Notes under the pieces: generated by a model
Told to the model about the DNA's origin: nothing
The model's database searches: none
Seen by the model: the letters and a program-made list of their open reading frames with translations, nothing else
Assembly (NCBI RefSeq): GCF_000723165.1
Contig: NZ_HG322949.1
Span: 1,357,253 to 1,421,252 of the forward strand
Length of the DNA stretch: 64,000 bases
Direction of reading: 5' to 3'
Origin: Janthinobacterium agaricidamnosum NBRC 102515 = DSM 9628
GTDB lineage: Bacteria; Pseudomonadota; Gammaproteobacteria; Burkholderiales; Burkholderiaceae_D
Shown here: piece after piece, positions 43,691-54,011 of the stretch
How positions within the stretch are numbered: the stretch's first letter is position 1
How the letters are laid out: every line of letters starts with the position of its first letter
Translations under genes and position numbers: made by a program

Positions 43691-44719
43691 TCAGGGTTGC
43701 CGGTCGACACGTAAGTTGTTGGTGAACCAGAAATTCATCAGAAACACCGGATAGTTGACCCGCTTCGCATCGACGTAATTGCGGTTCTGGCCGCCGCTGC
43801 CGGCCGGCCACGCGTGGCCCATGCCGCTGACCGTGATTTCCGAGGTGCGCAGCTTGCCGTTGCTGTCGTTGTAGCCGATATTGTTGCCGCCGCCGGGCAC
43901 CGTGAGCGGCGCATTTTTTGTGTAGTCGCCGCCATAGACCAGGCGCATCGCGGCCGCGTCGAGCGGGCCGTAGGCCTGCGACACGATATAGTCGGCACTG
44001 CCCCAGATGACGCTGCTGATCTGGCTGTCGAAGCTGGGACTGTTGCTCCCGGCCAGTGCGCGGCAACGTTCGGCGGCGGTCGCCGCGCCATAGTTCGGCG
44101 GCACCCGGCCGATGTCGCCGGTGCCGGTGCCGGGCGGCGGACCGGCGTTGATGCCGGCGCCGGCGAAAATGTCCGGCGCCAGGCAAGCCAGCACCATGGT
44201 TTCGCCGCCGCCAGACGACAGGCCGGTGACATACACCTGCCGCGGGTCGATCGCATATTGCGGATTGCCGGTGAAGCGCCGGACCAGGTCGAGCAGGATG
44301 GCGTCGTGGCCGCTATTGTCGGTGCGGCCATGGCTGGCGCTGGCATAGTCCCAGCAGTGATTGCCGTACACATTGCCGGTCGCATTCGGCGCCAGGATCA
44401 CGGCGCCGTAGCGGTCGGCCATGGCTTTCCAGTTAAAACCCTGGTCGCTGCTGGAATTGATCACATCGTTGGCGGCGGTCTGGTTGCAACCGTGCAAGAC
44501 CAGCACCAGTGCGCGCTTGCCGGCCAGCGTGGGCTGGCTGGCGGGCCAATAAAAATAGCCGCTCAAATTACCGCCGTTGACGCTGTCGGCGGCCCAGGTC
44601 TGGTTGGCGCTCCAGGCGCCGGGACCGGCAGCCAGGCCGGCAATCCCCCGGGCCTGGCAGGCGCCGCTGGCGGCGAGGGACAATACGATGGCTGTGATCG
44701 AACAATGCAAACGATGCAT
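43691..44719 (-). CDS. Secreted PHB depolymerase-family esterase
   Basis: This 342-aa protein has a signal peptide (SITAIVLSLAASGACQARG) and an alpha/beta hydrolase fold of the esterase_PHB type. The oxyanion region is in LVLVLHGCNQTA, the nucleophile Ser is in GLSSGGGETMVL (GxSxG) and the catalytic His in GMGHAWPAGSGG. Substrates of the family include poly-3-hydroxybutyrate and feruloyl or acetyl esters. The gene is monocistronic and does not overlap the neighbours. Confidence 0.88.
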   Translation of the reverse strand: MHRLHCSITAIVLSLAASGACQARGIAGLAAGPGAWSANQTWAADSVNGGNLSGYFYWPASQPTLAGKRALVLVLHGCNQTAANDVINSSSDQGFNWKAMADRYGAVILAPNATGNVYGNHCWDYASASHGRTDNSGHDAILLDLVRRFTGNPQYAIDPRQVYVTGLSSGGGETMVLACLAPDIFAGAGINAGPPPGTGTGDIGRVPPNYGAATAAERCRALAGSNSPSFDSQISSVIWGSADYIVSQAYGPLDAAAMRLVYGGDYTKNAPLTVPGGGNNIGYNDSNGKLRTSEITVSGMGHAWPAGSGGQNRNYVDAKRVNYPVFLMNFWFTNNLRVDRQP

Positions 44720-44883
44720 AACTATCTCCTGGAAGCACGATGTTGCGTGCGCATGGCAGGCCAGCGGGATAGCTGGCCGTTCTGAAAGGAAATTAATTAA
44801 AACAAAGTTCGACGGGAAAGGATAGCAAGGACTGGCGCTCTATTGATCTGTTCGACATTGCCGGCGCTGTTTGTTCATGCTGG

Positions 44884-46431
44884 CTAGCCCAGCTTGAAGC
44901 CGCCCGCCACGCTGGCCAGGTGGCTGGCCTGGTCTTCCAGGCTGGCGGCGGCGGCCGCCGCTTCTTCGACCAGCGCGGCGTTTTGCTGGGTCACCTGGTC
45001 CATCTGCGACATCGCTTCATTGATATGTTCGATGCCCACGCGCTGTTCCTGGCTGGCCGAGGTCAGCTCGGCCATGATCTCGGTGACGCGGCGCACGCTG
45101 GAGACCACGTCGTTCATGGTCGAGCCGGCTTGCTGCACCAGTTGCGCGCCATGCTCCACCTGCTGTACCGAGTCGTCGATCAGTCCCTTGATTTCCTTCG
45201 CGGCGGCGGCCGAGCGCTGCGCCAGGCTGCGCACCTCGGTGGCCACCACGGCGAAGCCACGCCCCTGTTCGCCGGCGCGCGCCGCTTCGACGGCCGCGTT
45301 CAGCGCCAGGATGTTGGTCTGGAAGGCAATGCCGTCGATGACGCCGATGATGTCGACGATTTTCTTCGACGCGTTATTGATGTTGCCCATGGTATCGACC
45401 ACCTGGCCGACGATGTCGCCGCCGCTGGCTGCCACGCCGGACGCGGCCAGCGCCAGTTGATTGGCCTGCTGCGCATGGTCGGCATTCTGGCGCACGGCGG
45501 CCGTCAGTTGTTCCATCGACGATGCGGTTTCTTCCAGCGAGCCCGCTTGCTGCTCGGTGCGCGACGACAAGTCCTGGTTGCCGGCCGCAATCTGGCCCGA
45601 CGCAGTGGCGATCGTCTGGGCGCCGCCCTGTACTTCCGACACCACCCGCGCCAGCGCCTGGTTCATGCGCTGCAAGGCCCTCATCAAGTCGCCGATTTCA
45701 TCGCCGGACGGTGTCCGGAACACGCTGCGCAAATCGCCGGTGGCGACGGTTTCGGCGACCTTGATCGCGGCCCGCAGCGGCCGCACGATGCTGCGCGTGA
45801 TCAGCCAGGCGCCCAGGCTGGCCAGCACTACCAGCAAGATACTCAGTGTCACCAGCAGGCTGAAGCTATGTGCATTGGCCGCCTCGATGCCGTGCGCGGT
45901 ATCGTCGATGGCCTTGCGCTGCTGTGCCAGCAACGCTTGCACCTGGACCTGGTAAGCCTTGGCCGCCGGCATGTAGCGCTCCGTGTAAATACGCTCCCCC
46001 TGCGCCGCATCGCCGGACTTCTTGGCGTTCATGACCTGGTTCTTGGCTTCCTGGTAGGTGGCCCGCACGCGCATGGTGGCCTCGAACGTGGCTTTTTCCT
46101 GCGCCGTATCGAGCATGCCTTGCAATTGTTTCAGGAAGCCGCCGCCTTTTTTGGTGCCGGCGGCGATTTCATCGGCAAACACCACCGACAGCGTTTGATC
46201 GCTGCTCTTGGCGATCAGCGAGGTGCGCTCGATCGCCGAATAGATCAGCAGATACAGGTCGGATGCCAGGCGTTCCTTGGCCAGCGGCCGCTCCATCATT
46301 TGCCGGGTGGCTTCGGCATTGCTGTGGGCATTGATCAGGGCAAACGAAATGGCGGCGATGGACAGGATCAGCACCAGCGCAAAACCGAGCGCCAGGCGGG
46401 CGCCGATACGGATATTCGACAGCGTTTTCAT
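44884..46431 (-). CDS. Methyl-accepting chemotaxis protein
   Basis: This 515-aa receptor has a first transmembrane helix ([20 protein letters not shown]), a periplasmic four-helix bundle domain, a second transmembrane helix ([20 protein letters not shown]), a HAMP domain and a cytoplasmic signalling hairpin. The CheA/CheW contact tip is in [20 protein letters not shown], followed by [20 protein letters not shown]. The frame extends by TTG to 46449; ATG at 46431 ([10 protein letters not shown]) is the better start. The ligand is unknown. Confidence 0.95.
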   Translation of the reverse strand: MKTLSNIRIGARLALGFALVLILSIAAISFALINAHSNAEATRQMMERPLAKERLASDLYLLIYSAIERTSLIAKSSDQTLSVVFADEIAAGTKKGGGFLKQLQGMLDTAQEKATFEATMRVRATYQEAKNQVMNAKKSGDAAQGERIYTERYMPAAKAYQVQVQALLAQQRKAIDDTAHGIEAANAHSFSLLVTLSILLVVLASLGAWLITRSIVRPLRAAIKVAETVATGDLRSVFRTPSGDEIGDLMRALQRMNQALARVVSEVQGGAQTIATASGQIAAGNQDLSSRTEQQAGSLEETASSMEQLTAAVRQNADHAQQANQLALAASGVAASGGDIVGQVVDTMGNINNASKKIVDIIGVIDGIAFQTNILALNAAVEAARAGEQGRGFAVVATEVRSLAQRSAAAAKEIKGLIDDSVQQVEHGAQLVQQAGSTMNDVVSSVRRVTEIMAELTSASQEQRVGIEHINEAMSQMDQVTQQNAALVEEAAAAAASLEDQASHLASVAGGFKLG

Positions 46432-46749
46432 AGATATATTCAATTCCAATTGGACAGCATATTTGTCTTTAGGGAAAGATTATACGTGAATGCCGATTTA
46501 ACTTTCTGTATCTTTTTTCAGTATTTTAGTAAATTTAATGTAAATGTCGATGTGCAATTATGCCTGTTCAGCCCGCATGACGCCTGGTATTTTTCCTAAT
46601 AAATGCACTGTCGATGACGTAGTGTCAATCTTGATGGTAAGTGAAAATACATATTGCACTATATTGTTTATTTACTTTTAGTATTGAAAAAGTCAGGTAT
46701 TCAGGCGCCGCGGACGGTCGCGCGGTGCATGGCTGAGAGAGAGACCGTT
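46432..46749. other. AT-rich intergenic region between the chemotaxis receptor and the efflux operon
   Basis: About 318 bases, markedly AT-rich, with no open frame I can support. It should hold the receptor promoter: on the minus strand GAAAGTTA, 11 bases, ACGTATAA (46480-46506) is a weak sigma-28-like match. I see no clear terminator for the efflux operon, which ends at 46750. Confidence 0.4.
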
Positions 46750-48147
46750 TTATTTCCAGCCTCCGCCCAGCGCCCGGTACAGGTCGATGGCGCTGTTGGT
46801 GCGCAGCAGCCGCGCCTGCACCAGGTCCTGCTGGGCGCTGAACAGTTCGCGCTGCGCGTCGAGCACGTCGAGCGTGCTGGAGACGCCGTTGGCAAAACGC
46901 AGTTGCAGCAGCGACAGCCGTTCGGCTTGCGCATCCTGCACCGCGCGTTGCGCGTTGACCTGATCGCCCAGGTAAGTGCGCGCCGCCAGCGCGTCGGCTA
47001 CTTCGCGGAATGCGACCTGGATGGTTTTTTCATAGGCGGCGACGGCCAGGTTGTTACGGGCTTCGGCCAGGCTCAGGTTGGCGCGGTTGCGGCCGGCGTC
47101 GAAGATCGGCAGCAGCAGTTGCGGCGAGTAAGACCAAGTGCCGGAGCCGCTGTCGAACAGGCCGGAAAAGGCGCTGCTGGTACTGCCCAGCGCCGCGGTC
47201 AGGCTGATGCGCGGGAAAAAGGCGGCGCGCGCCGCGCCGATGTTGGCGTTGGCTGCTTGTAATTGCAGCTCGGCGGCGCGGATGTCGGGCCGGCGCACCA
47301 GCAAATCCGATGGCAAGCCGGCCGGCAGCGCGCTCATCGCATCGATGGTGTCGTCGCCGGCCATGCCTCCCGGGTTTGCGCCGGCGGCCAGCGGCTGGCC
47401 GACCAGCAGCGTCAACGCATTTTCCGCCTGCGCCCGTTGCCGCGCCAGGGTTAGCGCCGCGACCCGCGCGCTTTGGTACAGCGTTTCACTGAGGCGCCAA
47501 TCGAGCCGCGACGAGGCGCCCACTTCCAGGCGCTGGCGGGTCAGGTCGAAGGTGCGCGCGCGGCCCTGCAGGGTTTGTTGCGCCAGCGCGGTTTGTTCGG
47601 CATAGGCGCGCTCGGTGTAATACGCTTGCGCCACCGCCGCCACCAGGCTGATTTGCGCCGCCTGCCGGGCTTCGGCGGTGGCCAGGTACAGCGACAGCGC
47701 CGCCTCGCTCAGATTGCGCACGCGGCCGAAAAAATCCAGTTCGAACGAGGGCATGCCGAGGCCCGCGCTGTAGCTGTCGCTGACATACGGCTGGCCGGTG
47801 ACGCTGGCCGGCGCCGGCGTGCGGGCGCGGCTGGCGGCCAGGCTGGCGTTCAGGTTCGGCAGCCGGTCGGCGCGCTGGATGTGGTACTGGGCGCGCGCCT
47901 CTTCGATGCGCAGCGCGGCGCTGCGCAGGTCGCGGTTGTGTTCCAGCGCCAGTGCGATCAGTTGGCGCAGGCGCGGGTCGGCGCCGAAATACTCGATCCA
48001 GCCGGTGTCGGCGGCGGCAATGCCGGCCGCGTCGGGACCGTTCGGCGGATAGCTGGCCGCCACCGGCGCGGCCGGGCGCTGATAAGCGGGCGCCAGCGAA
48101 CAGCCGGCCAGCAGGCATACGATAATCACGCAGAGTCTGTTAATCAT
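46750..48147 (-). CDS. RND efflux outer-membrane lipoprotein (NodT/OprM family)
   Basis: This 465-aa protein has a lipoprotein signal (lipobox LAGC in IIVCLLAGCSLAPAYQRP) and two outer-membrane efflux-protein repeats with the characteristic ATAEARQAAQISLVAAVAQA and PAGLPSDLLVRRPDIRAAEL segments. It forms the outer-membrane channel of the pump. It overlaps the transporter gene by 8 bases. Confidence 0.93.
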   Translation of the reverse strand: MINRLCVIIVCLLAGCSLAPAYQRPAAPVAASYPPNGPDAAGIAAADTGWIEYFGADPRLRQLIALALEHNRDLRSAALRIEEARAQYHIQRADRLPNLNASLAASRARTPAPASVTGQPYVSDSYSAGLGMPSFELDFFGRVRNLSEAALSLYLATAEARQAAQISLVAAVAQAYYTERAYAEQTALAQQTLQGRARTFDLTRQRLEVGASSRLDWRLSETLYQSARVAALTLARQRAQAENALTLLVGQPLAAGANPGGMAGDDTIDAMSALPAGLPSDLLVRRPDIRAAELQLQAANANIGAARAAFFPRISLTAALGSTSSAFSGLFDSGSGTWSYSPQLLLPIFDAGRNRANLSLAEARNNLAVAAYEKTIQVAFREVADALAARTYLGDQVNAQRAVQDAQAERLSLLQLRFANGVSSTLDVLDAQRELFSAQQDLVQARLLRTNSAIDLYRALGGGWK

Positions 48148-51100
48148 GGAGCCCTCCCGCCGGCGGGTTCGGCGCCGGATTCCGGGCGGCTTCCATTTCG
48201 TGCGCGGCCAGCCGGCGCTGGCGCTCGCTGCCCTTGAAGATCTTGCGCACCACCACGAAGAATACCGGCACCAGGAATACCGCCAGCAGCGTGGCGGTGA
48301 TCATGCCGCCCATCACGCCGGTGCCGATGGCGCGCTGGCTGGCCGAACCGGCGCCGCGCGCGATCACCAGCGGCAGCACGCCGAGGATGAAGGCCAGCGA
48401 CGTCATGATGATGGGCCGGAAGCGCAGGTGCACCGCTTCCAGCGTCGCTTCGGTCAAGCCCTTGCCCTGCGCCTGCAAATCCTTGGCGAATTCGATGATC
48501 AGGATCGCGTTCTTGGCCGACAGGCCGATGATGGCGATCAGGCCGACCTTGAAATACACATCATCCGGCAAGCCGCGCAGCGTGGCGCCGAGCAGCGCGC
48601 CGAGCACGCCCAGCGGCACCACCAGCAGCACCGCGACCGGTATCGTGGCGCTTTCGTACAGCGCGGCCAGCACCAGGAAGGCCGCCAGCAGCGACAGCGC
48701 GAACAGCGCCGGCGCCTGCGAACCGGAGGTCTTTTCTTCCAGCGACTGGCCGGTCCATTCGATGCCGAAACCGGGCGGCAATTGCGCCGCCAGCCGCTCC
48801 AGTTCATCCATCGCCTCGCCGCTGCTGCGTCCCGGCGCGGCGTCGCCCGACAGCTTGATCGCCGGATAGCCGTTGTAGCGCACCAGTTGCACCGGCCCGA
48901 CGATCCAGTGCGATTGCGCGAAGGACGAAAACGGCACCATCATGCCGCTGGCGCTGCGCACATTCAGTTTTAAAATATCTTCCGGCTGCAAGCGCTGCGG
49001 CGCATCGGCCTGGATGATGACGCGCTGCTGGCGGCCGGCGCTGGCGAAGTCGTTGACATAAGCGGAACCAAGCGCGTTCGACAGCATGCTGTTGATATCG
49101 TCGAACGCCACGCCGAGCGCATTGGCCTTGTCGCGGTCGATGTCGAGCGACAGTTGCGGCGCGTCTTCCAGTCCTTCCGGCCGCAAGCCGCTGATGATGC
49201 CGCCCTTGCCGGCCATGCCGAGCAACTGGTTGCGCGCCGCGATCAGCGCGTCGTGTCCCAGGCTGGCGCGGTCTTGCAGCCGGACCGTGATGCCGGTGGC
49301 GTTGCCCAGCTCGCGGATCGGCGGTGGACTGAGCGGATAGATGATGGCGTCCGGGATGCCGGACAGCGCGCCGAAAGCCCTGCCGGCGATCGCTACGGCC
49401 GACTGGTCGGCGCCGCGCTCGCTCCAGTCCTTCAGCGGCACGAATACCAGGCCGGCATTCTGGCCGTTGCCCGAAAAACTGAAGCCGGCCACGGCGATGG
49501 TGCGCGCCACGCCCGGCTGCTTGCTGAAATAATCTTCTACTTTGTTCAGCACTTCCATGGTGCGGCTGGCCGATGCGCCGGCCGGCAATTGCACATTGGT
49601 GACGATGTAGCCCTGGTCTTCGTTCGGCAGGAACGACGAGGGCAGGCGCTGGTACAGCCAGCCGACGCATAGCAGGATCAGGCCGTAGATCAGCAGGTAG
49701 CGTCCGCTGCGCGCCAGGATGCGCCCGACCCAGCCCTGGTAGCCGTTGGCGGTGCGCTTGAAGCGCCGGTTGAACCAGCCGAAAAAGCCTTTTTTCTCGA
49801 CGTGCCGGCCGGCTTCGACCGGCTTTAACATGGTGGCGCACAAGGCCGGCGTCAGGCTCAGCGCCATCAGCGCCGAAAACACCATCGCCGCCACCATCGA
49901 CAGTGAAAACTGGCGGTAGATCGCGCCGACCGCGCCGCCGAAAAACGCCATCGGGATGAATACCGCGATCAGCACCAGTGTGATGCCGATGATCGCGCCG
50001 GTGATTTGCGACATCGCCTTGCGGGTCGCCTCGCGCGGCGACAAGCCTTCCTCGCTCATGATGCGCTCGACGTTTTCCACCACTACGATGGCGTCGTCGA
50101 CCAGGATGCCGATCGCCAGCACCATGCCGAACATGGTCAGCACATTGATGGAAAAACCGAAGATCTGCATCGCCGCGAAGGTACCCATCAGCGCCACCGG
50201 CACCACGATGGTGGGGATCAGCGTATAGCGGAAATTTTGCAGGAACAGATACATCACCAGGAACACCAGCAGCACCGCTTCGAGCAGCGTCTTGACCACT
50301 TCCTCGATAGAAATCCTGACGAAGGTCGAGGTATCGTAGGGGATGGTGTACTTGACGCCGGCCGGGAAATATTTGGCCAGCTCTTCCATCTTGGCCTTGA
50401 CCGCGTTGGCGGTTTGCAGCGCATTGCCGGTCAGGTTCAATTGCACGCCGATCGCTGAAAACGGCGCGCCGTTCAGCCGTGCGCTGATGCCGTAGCTTTG
50501 GCCGCCCAGTTCGATGCGCGCCACGTCCGACAGCCGCACCACCGAGCCGTCCGGATTGGCCCGCAATACGATCTTGCCGAATTCCTCGGGCGAACTCAAT
50601 TGACCGCGCACCACCACCGGCGCCGAATAGGTTTGCCGGCCGGGACTGGGCAAGTCGCCCAGCGTGCCGGACGTGACTTGCGCGTTTTGCGCGCGGATCG
50701 CCGCCGCCACGTCGCCGATTACCAGTTTCAGGCCGACCAGCCTGGCCGGATCGATCCAGATGCGCATGGCCCGTTCGGTGCCGAACAATTGCGCCTGGCC
50801 GACGCCGGGCACGCGCTTGATGTCGTTGACCACGTTGCGCGCCAGGTAATCGCCCAGTGCGGTCGGATCGAGCTTGCCGTCGGTCGACGACAGGCCGACA
50901 AACATCAGGATATTGCTGCGCGCCTTGTTGACCTGCACGCCTTGCTGCGTTACCGCCTGCGGCAGGCGCGCCTCGACGCGCTTGATGCGGTTTTGCACGT
51001 CGACCGAGGCCAGGTCGGGATTGATGTCGGGCCGGAACGTGACGGTGATGGTGACTTGCCCATTGGCCTCGCTTTGCGACTCGACATAGTCAAGGCCGTC

Positions 51101-51316
51101 GGCGCCGTTCATTTCCTGTTCGATCACGCTGGTCACGCTGTCGTCGAGGATTTGCGCGGTGGCGCCGGGGTAGGTGGCGGTGATGACGATCGATGGCGGC
51201 GCGATGGTCGGGTATTGCGCCACCGGCAACTGGGTGATCGACAGCGCGCCGCCCAGCAAAATGAATAAGGCGATCACCCACGCGAACACGGGGCGGTCGA
51301 TGAAGAACTTGGCCAT
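48140..51316 (-). CDS. RND efflux inner-membrane transporter (HAE1 family)
   Basis: This 1058-aa protein is a proton-driven antiporter of the AcrB/MexB group. The N-terminus MAKFFIDRPVFAWVIALFIL, the proton-relay Asp pair in MVLAIGILVDDAIVVVENVE and the duplicated twelve-helix plan (two hydrophobic blocks around 340-560 and 870-1040) are clear. The large periplasmic loops hold the drug-binding pockets. Substrates cannot be predicted from sequence alone. A multidrug role is likely. The genes for the fusion protein and outer-membrane channel flank it on the same strand. Confidence 0.96.
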   Translation of the reverse strand: MAKFFIDRPVFAWVIALFILLGGALSITQLPVAQYPTIAPPSIVITATYPGATAQILDDSVTSVIEQEMNGADGLDYVESQSEANGQVTITVTFRPDINPDLASVDVQNRIKRVEARLPQAVTQQGVQVNKARSNILMFVGLSSTDGKLDPTALGDYLARNVVNDIKRVPGVGQAQLFGTERAMRIWIDPARLVGLKLVIGDVAAAIRAQNAQVTSGTLGDLPSPGRQTYSAPVVVRGQLSSPEEFGKIVLRANPDGSVVRLSDVARIELGGQSYGISARLNGAPFSAIGVQLNLTGNALQTANAVKAKMEELAKYFPAGVKYTIPYDTSTFVRISIEEVVKTLLEAVLLVFLVMYLFLQNFRYTLIPTIVVPVALMGTFAAMQIFGFSINVLTMFGMVLAIGILVDDAIVVVENVERIMSEEGLSPREATRKAMSQITGAIIGITLVLIAVFIPMAFFGGAVGAIYRQFSLSMVAAMVFSALMALSLTPALCATMLKPVEAGRHVEKKGFFGWFNRRFKRTANGYQGWVGRILARSGRYLLIYGLILLCVGWLYQRLPSSFLPNEDQGYIVTNVQLPAGASASRTMEVLNKVEDYFSKQPGVARTIAVAGFSFSGNGQNAGLVFVPLKDWSERGADQSAVAIAGRAFGALSGIPDAIIYPLSPPPIRELGNATGITVRLQDRASLGHDALIAARNQLLGMAGKGGIISGLRPEGLEDAPQLSLDIDRDKANALGVAFDDINSMLSNALGSAYVNDFASAGRQQRVIIQADAPQRLQPEDILKLNVRSASGMMVPFSSFAQSHWIVGPVQLVRYNGYPAIKLSGDAAPGRSSGEAMDELERLAAQLPPGFGIEWTGQSLEEKTSGSQAPALFALSLLAAFLVLAALYESATIPVAVLLVVPLGVLGALLGATLRGLPDDVYFKVGLIAIIGLSAKNAILIIEFAKDLQAQGKGLTEATLEAVHLRFRPIIMTSLAFILGVLPLVIARGAGSASQRAIGTGVMGGMITATLLAVFLVPVFFVVVRKIFKGSERQRRLAAHEMEAARNPAPNPPAGGLHD

Positions 51317-51350
51317 GGCGGCTCCCGGTCGATGCTGACGGTGATGAGGA

Positions 51351-52523
51351 TTATGGTGTTGCGGACGGCTTGCCGGCTGGCGGACCGGCCCAGGCCACCG
51401 GCGTCACCGGCGCGCCCGGCCTGACCTTCTGGAACCCTTCGACGATGACCTTTTCGCCGCCCTTCAAGCCGCTGCCGATGACCCAGCGGTCGCCCTGCGC
51501 GGTAGTGGCCGTGACTGGCTGCACCAGCACCTTGTTATCGGTCCCGACCAGCATCACCGACGCGCCTTCCGGATTGCGTAACACCGCCTGCTGCGGCACC
51601 GTGATGGCGGTTTCATCGACCGCCTGTTCCAGTCTGGCGCGCACATACATGCCCGGCAACAGTACCCGCTGCGGATTCGGGAATGCGGCGCGCATCGATA
51701 CCGAGCCGGAACTTTCATCGACGCTGATATCGGCAAACAGCAGCTTGCCGTCATGCGGATAGGTTTGTCCATCTTCGGTGACCAGCGTCACCCTGGCCTG
51801 GCCGGCGCCAGCGCTTTTCAACTTGCCGGCTTCCAGCGCGCGCTGCAGGCGCAGCAGTTCGGTCGACGATTGCGTGATGGTGACGTAGATCGGATCGAGT
51901 TGCTGGATAGTGGCCATCGGCGTCGCTTCGCCCTGGCCGACCAGCGCGCCCTCGGTGACCAGCGCGCGGCCGATGCGTCCGGCGATCGGCGCCGTCACGG
52001 TGGCGTAGCCCAGCGTCAGGCCGGCGTTCTGGCGCGCCGCCCTGGCGGTGGCGAGGTCGGCGTTGGCCTGCTTCTGCGCCGTCACGGCGTCGTCGTATTC
52101 CTGGGTGCTGACGGCGCCGGCGCCGGCCAGCTGCTGGTAGCGTCTGGCTTTCAGGTCGGCTTGCGCCAGGTTGGCGTCCGCTTTCAGTACCGCCGCCTGG
52201 GCGCTGTTGTAACTGGCCTGGAAACTGGCCGGGTCGATGCGGAACAGCACTTCGCCAGCCTTGACGTCGCCGCCTTCGCGAAACACCCGCTGCAGCACGA
52301 TGCCGGGCGTGCGCGCGCGCACCTGGGCGATGCGCGACGCTTCTATACGACCGGGCAATTCGCTGCTGATGGCCAGCGCGCCGCGCGTCGCGCTGGCCAC
52401 GGCCACGGTCGGCGGCGGTGGCGCGCCTGCGGCGGGATCAGTCGCGGTCTTGTCGCGGCAGGCGGATAGCATGCACAACAGCAAAGTAAGCACCATAAAC
52501 ATATAACGAGTCACTGTTTTCAT
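51351..52523 (-). CDS. RND efflux periplasmic adaptor (membrane fusion lipoprotein)
   Basis: This 390-aa protein (first gene of the operon) has a lipobox (LSAC in LTLLLCMLSACRDKT), the HlyD/AcrA-type beta-barrel and lipoyl regions (GRIEASRIAQVRARTPGIVL, FREGGDVKAGEVLFRIDPAS) and a coiled-coil hairpin (residues about 110-165). Its role is to bridge transporter and outer-membrane channel. No TetR-type regulator gene was found beside the operon in this window. Confidence 0.95.
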   Translation of the reverse strand: MKTVTRYMFMVLTLLLCMLSACRDKTATDPAAGAPPPPTVAVASATRGALAISSELPGRIEASRIAQVRARTPGIVLQRVFREGGDVKAGEVLFRIDPASFQASYNSAQAAVLKADANLAQADLKARRYQQLAGAGAVSTQEYDDAVTAQKQANADLATARAARQNAGLTLGYATVTAPIAGRIGRALVTEGALVGQGEATPMATIQQLDPIYVTITQSSTELLRLQRALEAGKLKSAGAGQARVTLVTEDGQTYPHDGKLLFADISVDESSGSVSMRAAFPNPQRVLLPGMYVRARLEQAVDETAITVPQQAVLRNPEGASVMLVGTDNKVLVQPVTATTAQGDRWVIGSGLKGGEKVIVEGFQKVRPGAPVTPVAWAGPPAGKPSATP

Positions 52524-52787
52524 GGAGTCGTCTCGTAAAAGGAGGGTGTTTATTGACCGGCTGAATTATTTTTTTATTGCAATAATGATCACATTTCGAC
52601 CTATTCTAATACACTGGGAAAATCGCGTATGGATGTTTTTGCGCGCTTTTCAGCAGCATGATTCCTGCTGAAAAGGGTTGTGATTGCTGGGCAAGTTCAG
52701 GGAACGTTTTATGACGAAAAAAAAGCCGGCGGGCGCCGGCTTCTTGACTGCGCGAATCGACTGCTCGAATCGCTATCGGCTTGCTTA
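52524..52787. promoter_or_regulatory. Upstream region of the efflux operon, with a perfect 11-bp hairpin
   Basis: An AT-rich stretch just before the adaptor gene (ATTGCAATAAAAAAATAATT on the minus strand) is the likely promoter region. A perfect 11-bp inverted repeat (CTTTTCAGCAG at 52646-52656 with CTGCTGAAAAG at 52665-52675) lies about 125 bases upstream of the ATG and could be a regulator site or a terminator-like structure. Confidence 0.45.
52717..52742 (-). terminator. Terminator of the zwf-hexR-tal transcript
   Basis: An 8-bp stem (AAGCCGGC at 52723-52730 with GCCGGCTT at 52735-52742) followed on the minus strand by a run of U. The MITE-like element at 52788-52945 separates it from the tal stop codon. 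Confidence 0.75.
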
Positions 52788-52945
52788 GAGCCTATCCCAG
52801 TAGATGAATACGCCCTGTTCTGGCGCTCCTCAGGAACGGGGACTGCGTTGCTCGTCGTCGCGTGGCCCGCCACGCGTCCTCCTCACGCCTGGTCCGCGCT
52901 CCCGATGCGCGGCCAGAACAAGACGCTCACTACTGGGATAGGCTC
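52788..52945. mobile_element. MITE-like element, copy 1 (158 bp, inserted at the tal stop codon)
   Basis: A 158-bp element with 16-bp perfect terminal inverted repeats (GAGCCTATCCCAGTAG at both ends, the right one inverted) that continue imperfectly for about 35 bases (GTTCTGGC). It is flanked by a direct TTA (52785-52787 and 52946-52948), consistent with a three-base target duplication as in some IS5-group elements. There is no transposase. The right TTA is the tal stop codon read on the minus strand. About 92 % identical to the copy at 63893. Confidence 0.8.
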
Positions 52946-53881
52946 TTAGCGCAGCGCCGCGATCATCTGTTTCAGCTTGCCGGAATCGACGCAGAATGCG
53001 CGGATGCCTTCGGCCAGTTTTTCAGTCGCCATCGCATCTTCATTGAGCATGAAGCGGAAGGCTTTTTCGTCGAGCGAGATTTGCACCACGTTCGAGGCTG
53101 GCGCCGCTTCGGCGGTCAGCTTGCGCTCCAGTGGCGCGTCGCTGTCGGCCAGTTGCTGCAGCAGGTCGGGGCTGATGGTCAGCAAGTCGCAGCCGGCCAG
53201 TTCGATGATTTGCGAAGTGTTGCGGAAGCTCGCGCCCATCACTTCGGTGTCGTAGCCGAACTTGCGGTAGTAGTTGTAGATGCGCTTGACCGATTGCACG
53301 CCCGGATCTTCGGCGCCGGCATACTCGATGCCGGTCGATTTCTTGTACCAGTCGTAGATGCGGCCGACGAAGGGCGAAATCAGCTTGGCGCCCGCTTCGG
53401 CGCAGGCGATTGCCTGGGCCAGCGAGAACAGCAAGGTCATATTGCAATGGATGCCTTCGCGTTCCAGGATTTCGGCGGCGCGGATGCTTTCCCAGGTCGA
53501 CGCCATCTTGATCAGCACGCGTTCGCGGGCGATGCCGGCCTTTTCATACAGCGCGATCAGTTCGCGGCCCTTGGCCACCGAACCTTCGGTGTCGAATGAC
53601 AGGCGGGCGTCGATTTCGGTCGAGACGCGGCCCGGGATGGTTTTCAGGATTTCGGTACCGAAAGCGATCAGCAAATGATCGATGATGTCGCTGTTCGACG
53701 CTTCCGGATGGTCGCGCACGGCTTTTTCCAGCAGCGGCTTGTACTCTGCTTTTTGCACGGCCTTCAAGATCAGCGATGGATTGGTGGTCGCATCGCGCGG
53801 GGTGTAGGCCTGGATCGATTGGAAGTCGCCGGTGTCGGCCACCACGGTGGTGAATTGCTTGAGCTGTTCGAGTTGGTTCAT
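52946..53881 (-). CDS. tal: Transaldolase
   Basis: Transaldolase (311 aa) transfers a dihydroxyacetone unit between sugar phosphates in the pentose phosphate pathway. The conserved TNPSLILKA segment (DATTNPSL), the Schiff-base Lys in [20 protein letters not shown] and the [20 protein letters not shown] segment are present. A MITE-like element abuts its stop codon. It follows hexR on the same strand (130-base gap). Confidence 0.96.
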   Translation of the reverse strand: MNQLEQLKQFTTVVADTGDFQSIQAYTPRDATTNPSLILKAVQKAEYKPLLEKAVRDHPEASNSDIIDHLLIAFGTEILKTIPGRVSTEIDARLSFDTEGSVAKGRELIALYEKAGIARERVLIKMASTWESIRAAEILEREGIHCNMTLLFSLAQAIACAEAGAKLISPFVGRIYDWYKKSTGIEYAGAEDPGVQSVKRIYNYYRKFGYDTEVMGASFRNTSQIIELAGCDLLTISPDLLQQLADSDAPLERKLTAEAAPASNVVQISLDEKAFRFMLNEDAMATEKLAEGIRAFCVDSGKLKQMIAALR

Positions 53882-54011
53882 GGCTGCGCTAAAAAAAGTG
53901 GTGATGGGAAGTGCCGCAAGTATTGTACCGAAATTGTCGCCGCTCGACGCCGCTCGGCGCCCAATTCTGCGCGCGGGCGTGGTTTTATGTCACTGCGGGC
54001 GTGGTTTTGTT

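Noticed and set aside
48140..52523. Heavy-metal (CzcA-type) efflux assignment for the RND pump
   Set aside because: The transporter has the HAE1-like N-terminus and motifs and the partner genes are of the multidrug type. No metal-binding motifs were seen.
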